From NCBI GenBank assembly GCA_030867875.1, contig JAOWCC010001501.1, positions 25,231,036 through 25,295,035 of the forward strand: 64,000 nt of DNA. Direction: 5' to 3'. This document shows positions 56,501-58,300 of the stretch, piece after piece. The notes under the pieces were generated by a model that was not told the DNA's origin, searched no databases, and was given only the letters and a program-made list of their open reading frames with translations. The stretch's first letter is position 1, and each line of letters opens with the position of its first letter. The DNA is from Actinernus sp. WN-2022. Lineage: Eukaryota; Cnidaria; Anthozoa; Actiniaria; Actinernidae. The position numbers and the translations under genes were made by a program.

Positions 56501-58071
56501 GTCGGTAAGCTGTCGGTAAGCTGTCGGTAAGCTGTCGGTAAGCTGTCGGTAAGCTGTCGGTAAGCTGTCGGTAAGCTGTCGGTAAGCTGTGGTTGACTCA
56601 TTTGAACCAAAATATGCTTTATTCTTAAGTTTCCAACGTTCTGGCAACGATAAAACCGCTTCGATAACAGATAACAAATTAAAATATCCGCGGCACTCAC
56701 TGTTGGGCCTCTCCTGTTGTGTCAAAAACCAGACAATCAGTCTGAAAGCGCATGAATCGTTATCTCATACTGGCTCAAGAATATTTTGAACCAAAATACG
56801 CTTAATAGTTTCCAAAGTTTCCAACGTTGTGACAACGATAAACCCCTTCGCTACAGTGCGATCTCACGTACGGCAAATTAACAGATAACTACAGTATTGT
56901 GCTAAAGTCATGCAAACATATTACGACGAAGTTCGCTCTTAATGTTCCTACGAATGTCGCCGAAATTTCGGGCAACTTTTCGAATGCCAACGCGAATTCG
57001 AATTCATGACAAACAGTTTTACAAACGTACAGCAAGATGGTTTTGGTAAATACCCTGCGTGCCAGAGACGTCAAAAAGTCAGGATTCTAAAATAATAGAT
57101 TTGCCGCAGTTTGACGCAGTTTGCCGCAGTTAAAGAACACGTGATATCACGTGGGAATCCAAGATGGCGCGGGTTCACTAATTTACGGAATTGAATCGAG
57201 AATATTGCTGCAAAGAAAAGACAGATTATTGAGTACACTGTTTTCATCAATATCCAACTATCTACAACGTAGTAAGAATACGCTATTGACAAATTTCGTT
57301 CTAACATTGGAAAGCTACGTGATATCAAGAGCGTAGCGAGTATGTACGCACATACGCACACTTTGAGTTTGAGACGAAAAAAAATTGCTGTCGGTAAGCT
57401 GTTGGTAAGCTGTTGGTAAGCTGTTGGTAAGCTGTCGGTAAGCTGTCGGTAAGCTGTTGGTAAGCTGTCGGTAAGCTGTCGGTAAGCTGTCGGTAAGCTG
57501 TTGGTAAGCTGTCGGCCGACCACTTACCGACAACAAATTTACGGTGCAACTTGTTCACTTTAGCCAACTGCAACATGCTTCTCATAGCAGTTGGTAATTA
57601 CATGTAGCATAACTCTTAGTTGATAAAAAAGTTCAACTACATTGTAGGCAAGTACCCTACACTGTACAATGTGTTCAGAGCTTTTCAGTATATGATAATA
57701 TAATATGTATCTTCAGTATTCTCCAGACATTTTTCAGTACGTAACTAGACAGTGAAAGAGTAGAAATAGCCAAACTGTACCAATACATTATTTGGGGCAA
57801 AATGCAATTTGGGCATGGTTAAATATCCTGCCTGTGGCGTAGTCACACAGCCCTTGGTCGGCATCTCATCTGGGACTTTTGGTTTATTGTTATTGCGTGC
57901 TGTTTTCGGGTTCCCTTGTCAGTTTGCTCCTCGTTGCGATCAAGGCCTCAGATTTAAGCTGCTACACTTACCTCCTGTACTTGTTTAATGAATATTGATA
58001 CTTCTTCTTTGAGAGCTTTGAATACTTTCTGTGGTCCCTTCTCATCCCAGTTACACACTTTATGAACATCC
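14345..58071 (-). CDS. CUL5: Cullin-5 (CUL5), 20 coding exons, 5' end beyond the window
   Basis: Cullin-5 is the scaffold of CRL5 ubiquitin ligases: its N-terminal cullin repeats bind Elongin B/C with SOCS-box receptors, and its C-terminal part binds the RING protein RBX2/RNF7 and is activated by NEDD8. Reading the minus strand I joined exons 58071-57972, 53546-53364, 51895-51754, 48432-48287, 46270-46190, 44324-44231, 43774-43644, 41630-41523, 34772-34708, 33649-33508, 33281-33238, 30334-30247, 27556-27436, 22058-21979, 21370-21278, 20438-20323, 18949-18904, 18378-18260, 16172-16049 and 14539-14345. The product has 738 residues and matches human CUL5 from about residue 46 to the C-terminus without large gaps. 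All introns are GT-AG and every phase closes. Adding 42 puts the neddylation lysine (window residue 682) at human K724. The first exon(s), about 45 residues, were not found up to 64000. No disabling change was seen. Introns are loaded with mobile DNA but none disrupts an exon. Confidence 0.97.
14917..15081. mobile_element. 165-bp foldback MITE in CUL5 last intron
   Basis: Arms of about 46 bp share ATAGACTATATCGCAACTCC, then GCCGTCGCAGTGCACTCTGG and the complement. They are almost identical, implying recent insertion. The loop contains GGCGGCCATCTTGGATTTAA. Confidence 0.85.
15167..15446. mobile_element. 280-bp MITE with 9-bp target duplication
   Basis: Terminal inverted repeat ATAGTTAATAGAGTGGAATG. 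GATCAAAAC flanks both ends (15158-15166 and 15447-15455). A 9-bp duplication fits Mutator-like elements. Removing the element restores a sequence colinear with the repeat at 1571-1600, confirming the boundaries. Confidence 0.9.
15589..15960. mobile_element. MITE family AAAGGGGC, copy 1
   Basis: Begins AAAGGGGCTATGTCAACTTC and ends near ACTTGAAGGTTCAATTCGAT. Related copies are at 20487-20870 and 27582-27938, where the intact right end GGAAGTGCCCCTTT shows the terminal inverted repeat. All three lie in CUL5 introns. Confidence 0.75.
16049..16172 (-). CDS. CUL5: CUL5 exon s
   Basis: 124 bp: one base plus 41 codons. It encodes KNGKVQKRGKVNLIGRLQLS, then TEKAKQEENEGIVALRVLRI and Q, the start of the winged-helix B domain. 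Acceptor CTGACAG, donor GTACAG. Confidence 0.96.
16825..17175 (+). repeat. About 120-bp tandem repeat with CRE-like sites, three copies
   Basis: Each unit contains GGCTCAAAC, ACATG..GGGTCCC, CACTTAGTGGTGATGA and TGACGTCATCGGTCA, then CATGCCCATATCTCCC. TGACGTCA is the CREB/ATF consensus and is kept in all three copies. Lies in the CUL5 intron between exons r and s. Confidence 0.8.
17735..18026. mobile_element. Foldback element, diverged arms
   Basis: The inner arms AGGTGTATACGATGAATAGC and complement are clear. Outer arms end in GACGTCA on each side, but are diverged. In a CUL5 intron. Confidence 0.6.
18260..18378 (-). CDS. CUL5: CUL5 exon r
   Basis: 119 bp, 39 codons plus two bases. It encodes SMVSFSKLKRQIVQCEPSAR, then SPKDFTDSSMFWVNQDFAL, matching human SLVAFPKLKRQVLLYEPQVN and the following segment. 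Acceptor TTCTAG, donor GTAAGT. Confidence 0.96.
18904..18949 (-). CDS. CUL5: CUL5 exon q (46-bp small exon)
   Basis: 46 bp: one base plus 15 codons, LATELPDSELRKTIW, matching human LATELPDAELRRTLW. The leading A completes Lys with the last AA of exon p. Acceptor CAACAG, donor GTACGT. Confidence 0.94.
19440..19680 (+). repeat. About 58-bp tandem repeat, three to four copies
   Basis: Unit CTGATTATATATTCAGTC, then ACTTAAACAGACACTAGTTC. The last copy is truncated (TGATTATGATACAGACACT) and followed by an inverted piece (ATCAGTTCTGTATTCAACAA). Confidence 0.8.
20323..20438 (-). CDS. CUL5: CUL5 exon p
   Basis: 116 bp, 38 codons plus two bases. It encodes ITFSNKVGKFDLEVTTFQMS, then VLFAWNERPQEKISYENL. 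Acceptor TTGTCAG, donor GTAAGT. Confidence 0.96.
20487..20870. mobile_element. MITE family AAAGGGGC, copy 2 (decayed)
   Basis: Shares TCATGACGAAATACAAAAAT and ACTACTCAGATTAGCAGCGT with the copies at 15589 and 27582, but both termini are degraded. Lies between CUL5 exons o and p. Confidence 0.6.
20915..21223 (-). CDS. Possible small secreted protein gene or retrocopy inside a CUL5 intron
   Basis: 102-codon open frame, ATG to TAA, not repetitive and not low complexity. Hydrophobic N-terminus MLHASTMFFLMEPFSIFFVG, then Cys-containing RQCQVLCNAYINQTG, then a Pro/Tyr-rich tail (IPVIRPYPNPPSTSG). It lies 54 bp past the donor of CUL5 exon o, on the same strand, and could be a nested intronless gene, an alternative 3' exon or a fossil. 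No family recognised. Confidence 0.3.
   Translation of the reverse strand: MLHASTMFFLMEPFSIFFVGGTRQCQVLCNAYINQTGPNLPAGISYQDAKYYGIPVHKWPNYPEGLGPNNRIQPIPVIRPYPNPPSTSGSLSCKREDGYKGS
21278..21370 (-). CDS. CUL5: CUL5 exon o
   Basis: 93 bp, 31 codons, phase 0 at both ends. It encodes LEDCIPEVEEFYRKNHSGRK, then LQWHHLMSNGV, the cullin alpha/beta region that engages the RBX beta-strand in known cullin structures. Acceptor GCTTAG, donor GTGAGT. Confidence 0.96.
21426..21453. repeat. Poly-G tract
   Basis: GGGGAGG followed by about 21 G just upstream of CUL5 exon o. Prone to length polymorphism. Confidence 0.7.
21979..22058 (-). CDS. CUL5: CUL5 exon n
   Basis: 80 bp: two bases plus 26 codons, encoding SINIKILNAGAWARASERIP, then VSLPTD. 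The leading AT completes Asp with the last G of exon m. Acceptor GAACAG, donor GTGAGT. Confidence 0.95.
22107..22280 (+). repeat. 38-40-bp minisatellite, five copies
   Basis: Unit CTTAGGGGAGGGGTGGGTGA, then TCTAGTGTGTGCATGTAT. The G-rich part (GGGGAGGGGTGGGTG) is shared with the 109-bp satellite at 38521-40900, though the remainder differs. Confidence 0.9.
22443..22477. repeat. Poly-C tract (about 26 C after CCCCCCCCT)
   Basis: Long C homopolymer in the CUL5 intron between exons m and n; its length is likely unreliable. Confidence 0.7.
22488..22908. mobile_element. Foldback element, about 420 bp
   Basis: Arms share GAAATCATTTCA-TGTCACGGCATGCCGTAC and complement (left 22500, right 22862). 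Related single-arm copies are at about 31745-31960 and 51575-51710, all in CUL5 introns. Confidence 0.7.
24532..24543 (-). terminator. Pol III T-run terminator of tRNA-Gly
   Basis: Twelve consecutive A on the plus strand (T on the transcribed strand), two bases 3' of the tRNA discriminator base. This is the standard Pol III stop. Confidence 0.85.
24546..24617 (-). tRNA. tRNA-Gly (anticodon TCC)
   Basis: 72 nt including the discriminator A. The acceptor stem GCGTCGG pairs with CCGACGC. The A box lies in TGGTATAGTGGTGAGCA, the anticodon loop CTTCCAA holds TCC (24582-24584 complement), and the T arm is CCGGGTTCGATTCCCGG. It differs from vertebrate tRNA-Gly-TCC at only a few positions. A run of 12 T (24532-24543 on the minus strand) two bases downstream is a Pol III terminator. 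It lies in a CUL5 intron, same strand as CUL5, and looks functional, unlike the SINE heads nearby. Confidence 0.96.
25061..25960. mobile_element. 900-bp TIR element carrying a coding exon
   Basis: Inverted ends of about 57 bp begin TGTATCAGTCAATTCCAAAC and continue CCGTGC..CACCCCCGGGCATTTG. TTA flanks both sides (25058-25060 and 25961-25963), matching the TWA target of PIF/Harbinger. GGGGCATTTGA(T/A) motifs recur near both ends (three left, four right). It has no transposase, and holds a plus-strand exon-like frame at 25255-25360. Confidence 0.88.
25255..25360 (+). CDS. Exon-like coding fragment inside the 900-bp TIR element
   Basis: ATG plus 34 codons and one base: MANVRVFEDFQDKDCAFVEA, then WLERVNLPNLKATFR, followed by GTACAT as a possible donor. 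It reads like a first coding exon. No continuation was found in the element. Family not recognised; it is probably a captured host exon. Confidence 0.35.
26640..27110 (-). mobile_element. tRNA-derived SINE, long copy with internal duplication
   Basis: Minus-strand SINE (head complement CACAGAGGTGAGAGGCAAAG at 27061). The middle holds a direct duplication of GATTATGAATCCCTGGGAAG (about 26850 and 26942). Confidence 0.7.
27130..27375 (-). mobile_element. tRNA-derived SINE
   Basis: The minus strand reads GGTGGCGCGGTGGTTAAG, then GGGGTTCAATTCCTGGACC, then the body ending near AATTCCAATTCAACCGAG. Same family as 3388. Confidence 0.75.
27436..27556 (-). CDS. CUL5: CUL5 exon m
   Basis: 121 bp, 40 codons plus one base. 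It encodes DVGMPADYINKLARMFQDIK, then VSEDLNQEFKKAYRNKGDIA, matching human EVGMPADYVNKLARMFQDIK and beyond. Acceptor TTCTAG, donor GTTTGT (weak). Confidence 0.96.
27582..27938. mobile_element. MITE family AAAGGGGC, copy 3 (best preserved)
   Basis: Begins AAAGGGGCACTATCAACCCC and ends GGAAGTGCCCCTTT, giving a terminal inverted repeat AAAGGGGCACT. Lies immediately 5' of CUL5 exon m. Confidence 0.8.
28145..28207 (+). repeat. 10-bp repeat GTGTCACGGT, about five copies
   Basis: Short array of GTGTCAC(G/A)(G/A)T units. CTGTGTC follows the same theme at its edge. Confidence 0.7.
28388..28520 (+). repeat. 27-bp minisatellite, five copies
   Basis: Unit GGAATGCAATCACGTGGTTG then TATTTCA, with one A/G difference among copies. 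Because 27 is a multiple of three, both strands show long spurious open frames. Confidence 0.92.
28822..28960. mobile_element. Foldback MITE, relative of 6278-6428
   Basis: Arms TTCACTTGTCACGCACAATG and complement-like ACCTTTGTATGTGTCAAGTG. The central part is diverged. Confidence 0.6.
29905..30090 (-). mobile_element. tRNA-derived SINE
   Basis: The minus strand reads GGGGTGGCGCAGTGGTTAAG, then GGTTTGATTCCCGGACCCGG and the body. Same family as 3388. Confidence 0.75.
30247..30334 (-). CDS. CUL5: CUL5 exon l
   Basis: 88 bp: one base plus 29 codons, encoding YHKAHLTRRLILDTSADSEM, then EENMVEWLR. The cullin signature RYHKAHLTRRL spans the exon k/l junction. Acceptor CGACAG, donor GTAATC (weak). 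Confidence 0.96.
30843..31050. mobile_element. MITE with 22-bp terminal inverted repeats
   Basis: Ends CCTTCGCGACCAGACCGAAA and TTTCGGTCTGGTCGCGTAGG are inverted, with no coding capacity between. Confidence 0.75.
31189..31373. mobile_element. 185-bp foldback MITE
   Basis: Arms of about 78 bp share CCATTTTGCGGTTGATACT, CCCTGTGGATAA and complements. Lies in a CUL5 intron. Confidence 0.8.
33238..33281 (-). CDS. CUL5: CUL5 exon k (44-bp small exon)
   Basis: 44 bp, 14 codons plus two bases: LLVLKYVVNKDVFM and the first two bases of Arg. It matches human LLVLKYVQNKDVFMR. Acceptor TTCCAG, donor GTAAGT. It is easily missed by ORF scans because of its size. Confidence 0.94.
33508..33649 (-). CDS. 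CUL5: CUL5 exon j
   Basis: 142 bp: one base plus 47 codons, encoding GGGLSVKPQPESRCPELLAN, then YCDMLLRKTTYSKKLTSDEI and EAKLKDV. This is the highly conserved entry to the cullin-homology four-helix region. Acceptor TTTTCCAG, donor GTAAGT. Confidence 0.97.
34708..34772 (-). CDS. CUL5: CUL5 exon i
   Basis: 65 bp, 21 codons plus two bases. It encodes AFKTVVNDTTIFKLELPSKA and a Lys. The final CC joins the first G of the next exon as Pro. Acceptor TTGACAG, donor GTAAGT. The intron upstream (to 41522) holds the 109-bp satellite and a 3.65-kb transposon. Confidence 0.94.
34834..34871 (+). repeat. Left fragment of the 109-bp satellite, cut off by a transposon
   Basis: ATCATTAATTACACATGTAT, then ACCCAAGGGAGAGGTA is the same as positions 38593-38630 of the satellite apart from one base. 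The other half of this unit lies at 38521, on the far side of the 3.65-kb element. Confidence 0.85.
35030..35285 (+). repeat. About 118-bp subterminal tandem repeat, left set
   Basis: Two full units and the start of a third: AAGCAGTTGGCTTCGTTAG, GAACGGCGGTCTCGAGTAAG, AACTTACGAAAGTTAACA, AGATTGTTAGCG. The same unit forms the right set at 37890-38200. Confidence 0.85.
35280..35571 (+). repeat. Module shared with the 55848-57565 element
   Basis: Starts TACAGTATTGTGCAAAAGTC and ends ACGTCAAAAAGTC-like sequence. A homologous stretch lies at 56889-57089. The left edge resembles a Tc1-type terminus (CAGT after TA), but no right partner was found. Confidence 0.7.
35994..36391. mobile_element. 398-bp foldback MITE nested in the 3.65-kb transposon
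   Basis: Arms of about 150 bp: GGCGCGAAATACAGTGTTTG at the left, the complement at the right, continuing through ACTTAAGATACCAGGTAA and GGATGTAGTTGTACTGGAA-like blocks. Confidence 0.85.
36392..37885. other. Unassigned interior of the 3.65-kb transposon
   Basis: AT-rich, without a long open frame or a recognisable transposase, so the element cannot be autonomous. Confidence 0.5.
37890..38200 (+). repeat. About 118-bp subterminal tandem repeat, right set
   Basis: About two and a half copies of the unit found at 35030-35285, in the same orientation, although the element's termini are inverted. Confidence 0.85.
38521..40915 (+). repeat. 109-bp satellite, 21 copies
   Basis: TAATCATT recurs at 38592, 38701, 38810 and onward every 109 bp (twice 110) to 40774. 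Most central copies are identical; edge copies differ (ATGATTGATCCCC-type variants). Each unit has a G-rich arm (GGGAGGGGTGGGTGGAT), an inner palindrome AGTTTCCCAGAAACT and a C-rich arm (ATCCTCCACCCCTCCC), so it can fold on itself. The right edge ends in an inverted partial unit (TGTGTAATTAACGATTAACC). It lies in the CUL5 intron between exons h and i. Confidence 0.96.
41315..41440. repeat. Foldback around TTACATCAAGTAAATAGGTG
   Basis: Inverted arms of about 37 bp close to CUL5 exon h. Related half-sites (CTATTTACTTGATGTA) occur at 53755. Confidence 0.65.
41523..41630 (-). CDS. CUL5: CUL5 exon h
   Basis: 108 bp, 36 codons, phase 0 at both ends. It encodes DSEKYVEQLLALFNRFSKLV through DDPRFLTARDK, the end of the third cullin repeat. 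Acceptor ATTTCAG, donor GTACCG. Confidence 0.96.
42350..42720. mobile_element. Foldback MITE, about 370 bp
   Basis: Inner arms GCGACAATTTTTATGCCGTT and complement are clear. Outer arms (GAGCGTGAACATTATTTTTT against AAAAAATATTGTTCACATTC) extend them with mismatches. Confidence 0.75.
43407..43478. repeat. 72-bp palindrome
   Basis: ACACCGCGGCAAAACGTTA and TAACGTTTTGCCGCGGTG form a GC-rich stem around a loop of about 34 bases containing GCGCGTGCGC. Confidence 0.75.
43644..43774 (-). CDS. CUL5: CUL5 exon g
   Basis: 131 bp: two bases plus 43 codons, encoding LLLMFQLMDRVKGGVEPM through MATAETITT. The leading AA completes a Lys codon from exon f. Acceptor AATTAG, donor GTAAGC. Confidence 0.95.
44231..44324 (-). 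CDS. CUL5: CUL5 exon f
   Basis: 94 bp, 31 codons plus one base. It encodes LTECCVNVLVGNFKETILTE, then GPGMIANNETA, matching human LMECCVNALVTSFKETILAE and the following residues. Acceptor TTTTCAG, donor GTAAGT. A 12-monomer tandem array (44667-45785) lies in the intron just upstream. Confidence 0.95.
44667..45785 (+). repeat. 91-95-bp tandem array, 12 monomers, with a 5-monomer higher-order repeat
   Basis: GATTTGATTA starts monomers at 44716, 44807, 44902, 44997, 45088, 45183, 45273, 45365, 45460, 45551 and 45646; a decayed twelfth is at 45737. Three subtypes are told apart by GCCTAGTGGTTATTAGAG, TCCTATATAGTGGTTATTAG and GCCTAGTGATTATTACAG. Monomers 2-6 and 7-11 repeat the same subtype order with a period of 463 bp. 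It lies in the CUL5 intron between exons e and f. Confidence 0.95.
46190..46270 (-). CDS. CUL5: CUL5 exon e
   Basis: 81 bp, 27 codons, phase 0 at both ends. It encodes AETKLKEEEQRAVRYLETRK, then GCNSVVV, matching human KLKEEEKRALRYLETRRECNSVEA. Acceptor TTTTAG, donor GTGAGT. Confidence 0.95.
46395..46832. mobile_element. 438-bp MITE with CCAGGCCTGGAAATAA ends
   Basis: Inverted ends CCAGGCCTGGAAATAA and TTATTTCCAGCTCTGG, with inner TCGGACATATATC motifs in both orientations. TATT flanks each side (46391-46394, 46833-46836). No coding capacity. Confidence 0.75.
46995..47375 (-). mobile_element. tRNA-derived SINE, about 380 bp
   Basis: The minus strand reads GGTTAGCTCAGTTGGTAGAG (A box), then GGGGGTTCGAATCCCAGCC (B box), then a body of about 300 bp ending near GGCGCTATATAGATATGGCC and (ATT)n. 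The head is a good tRNA mimic, but its acceptor stem does not pair. Confidence 0.8.
47555..47625 (-). mobile_element. Short tRNA-like SINE head
   Basis: The minus strand reads CATAGTGCAGTGGTCATGG, then GGGTTTGAGTTCCAG. It is decayed and differs from the SINE at 46995. Confidence 0.5.
48287..48432 (-). CDS. CUL5: CUL5 exon d
   Basis: 146 bp: two bases plus 48 codons, encoding NLSSDVSDKLMIYRENFEKA through YLQENGVQNYMKY. The first two bases, TA, complete a Val codon from exon c. Acceptor TTTCAG, donor GTGAGT. Confidence 0.96.
49395..49512. repeat. Hairpin around GTGTTTTATCAAGT
   Basis: TTTAAAACAC, GTGTTTTATCAAGTTTAAAA, GAATTTTTAGACTTGATAAA and GTGTTTTAAAC form nested inverted arms of about 50 bp. 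Confidence 0.7.
50331..50796. mobile_element. 466-bp foldback element
   Basis: Arms of about 190 bp: GCATATAAGC near the left end and GCTTATATGC at the right, with AAAGGTTTATATTTCCAATA and GATGTCATCAC blocks inverted within. In the CUL5 intron between exons c and d. Confidence 0.8.
51754..51895 (-). CDS. CUL5: CUL5 exon c
   Basis: 142 bp, 47 codons plus one base. It encodes LMLDTWNEGIFSSIKSRLQ through AFDSQLVIGVRESY, nearly identical to human CUL5. Acceptor TTGCAG, donor GTGAGT after a single G (phase 1). Confidence 0.96.
52346..53288. mobile_element. Roughly 940-bp TIR element adjoining CUL5 exon b
   Basis: TAAGGTCTCGATAAAGGTT at the left and AACCTTTATCGAGACCTTA at the right are exact inverted ends. 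The interior is AT-rich without open frames. Its right end is about 75 bp from the CUL5 exon b donor. Confidence 0.75.
53364..53546 (-). CDS. CUL5: CUL5 exon b
   Basis: 183 bp, 61 codons, phase 0 at both ends. It encodes RVLRHEDDHSLLKAYITEWA, then KFFTQCNYLPKPF, part of the N-terminal cullin repeats that contact Elongin C/SOCS-box receptors in known structures. The stretch GKAGGGPSKRP is a variable linker. Acceptor TTTTTGCAG, donor GTATTG. Confidence 0.96.
53808..53900. repeat. 93-bp hairpin
   Basis: AATAAAGAATGAGCGGACGA through GATTTACAAACTC is followed, after a short loop, by its near-exact complement. Confidence 0.85.
54122..55233. mobile_element. 1.1-kb TIR element carrying a helicase fragment
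   Basis: Inverted ends of about 90 bp begin TAGCCTGATTTTCAGA and share CTTCCTCCCCCTCCCCGTCTG-like and GATGGACTTCATAGACTTTC blocks. GGCTTA occurs beside both ends, hinting at a decayed target duplication. The interior holds a minus-strand RecQ-like helicase fragment. No transposase. Confidence 0.85.
54847..55083 (-). pseudogene. RecQ-like helicase N-terminal fragment inside a TIR element
   Basis: The frame FRISKLYPEQKKALESFIHR, then NEVFVNL and TGFGKSLIF matches the start of RecQ-type DEAD-box helicases: the LYPEQ block lies where the Q-motif/motif 0 region is, and TGFGKS is the Walker A motif. A four-residue insertion (HCVL) replaces the usual Pro before TGFGKS, and the frame ends soon after. 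It is probably a captured, decayed host fragment, not an active gene. Confidence 0.55.
55882..56588 (+). repeat. 11-mer array GTCGGTAAGNN, about 64 copies
   Basis: About 22 copies of GTCGGTAAGTG are followed by about 41 of GTCGGTAAGCT, with one interruption near 56128. The unit also ends the terminal inverted repeat, so the array seems to have grown from it. GGTAAGT equals the 5' splice-site consensus, but on the strand opposite to CUL5. Confidence 0.96.
57387..57513 (+). repeat. 11-mer array, about 11 copies, right side
   Basis: GTCGGTAAGCT and GTTGGTAAGCT copies in the same orientation as the left array, then an abrupt switch at CGGCCG into the inverted terminal repeat. Confidence 0.93.
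57972..58071 (-). CDS. CUL5: CUL5 exon a (most 5' exon in window)
   Basis: 100 bp: one base plus 33 codons, running DVHKVCNWDEKG to FIKQVQE, matching the human segment SDVHAVCLWDDKG to FIKQAQA. The acceptor is CTACAG, the first G completes a codon (Ser in human) begun in the unseen upstream exon, and the donor is GTAAGT. Its 5' boundary, with branch point and first 18 bases, is repeated four more times immediately upstream (to about 58290). Confidence 0.93.
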
Positions 58072-58300
58072 CTGTAGGTACATGTACACATATAGTGTTA
58101 GTAACACACTTTATGAACATCCCTGTAGGTACACATATAGTGTTAGTAACACACTTTATGAACATCCCTGTAGGTAAGGCCACATAATTATAGTGTTAGT
58201 AACACACTTTATGAACATCCCTGTAGGTAAGGCCACATATAGTGTTAGTAACACACTTTATGAACATCCCTGTAGGTACACATATAGTGTTAGTAACACT
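58050..58300 (-). repeat. Five-fold tandem repeat of a branch point, 3' splice site and exon head
   Basis: On the CUL5 strand each unit reads TTACTAACAC (yeast-like branch point), then CTACAG and the exon head GGATGTTCATAAAGTGTG. Exon-head starts are at 58071 (the real exon), 58122, 58167, 58220 and 58269. Only the last unit read runs on into CUL5 coding sequence. Units are 45-53 bp. Confidence 0.93.

Larger units (their letters stand above)
55848..57565. mobile_element. 1.7-kb TIR element with 11-mer arrays and 9-bp target duplication
   Basis: Ends GGCTAAAGTGAACAAGTTGC and the exact complement at the right, continuing ACCGTAAAT. AACTGCAAC flanks both sides (55839-55847 and 57566-57574), a 9-bp duplication as in Mutator-like elements. 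An 11-mer array follows the left end (55882-56588) and another precedes the right end (57387-57513). No transposase. Confidence 0.93.

Noticed and set aside
55837..56725. Two overlapping minus-strand open frames of 287 and 291 residues, the longest in the window
   Set aside because: They translate an 11-bp tandem array. With 11-bp periodicity the same 11-residue repeat appears in all three frames, so the length means nothing.
57071..57585. Minus-strand frames of 73-150 residues
   Set aside because: Same 11-mer array on the right side of the transposon plus its terminal repeat.
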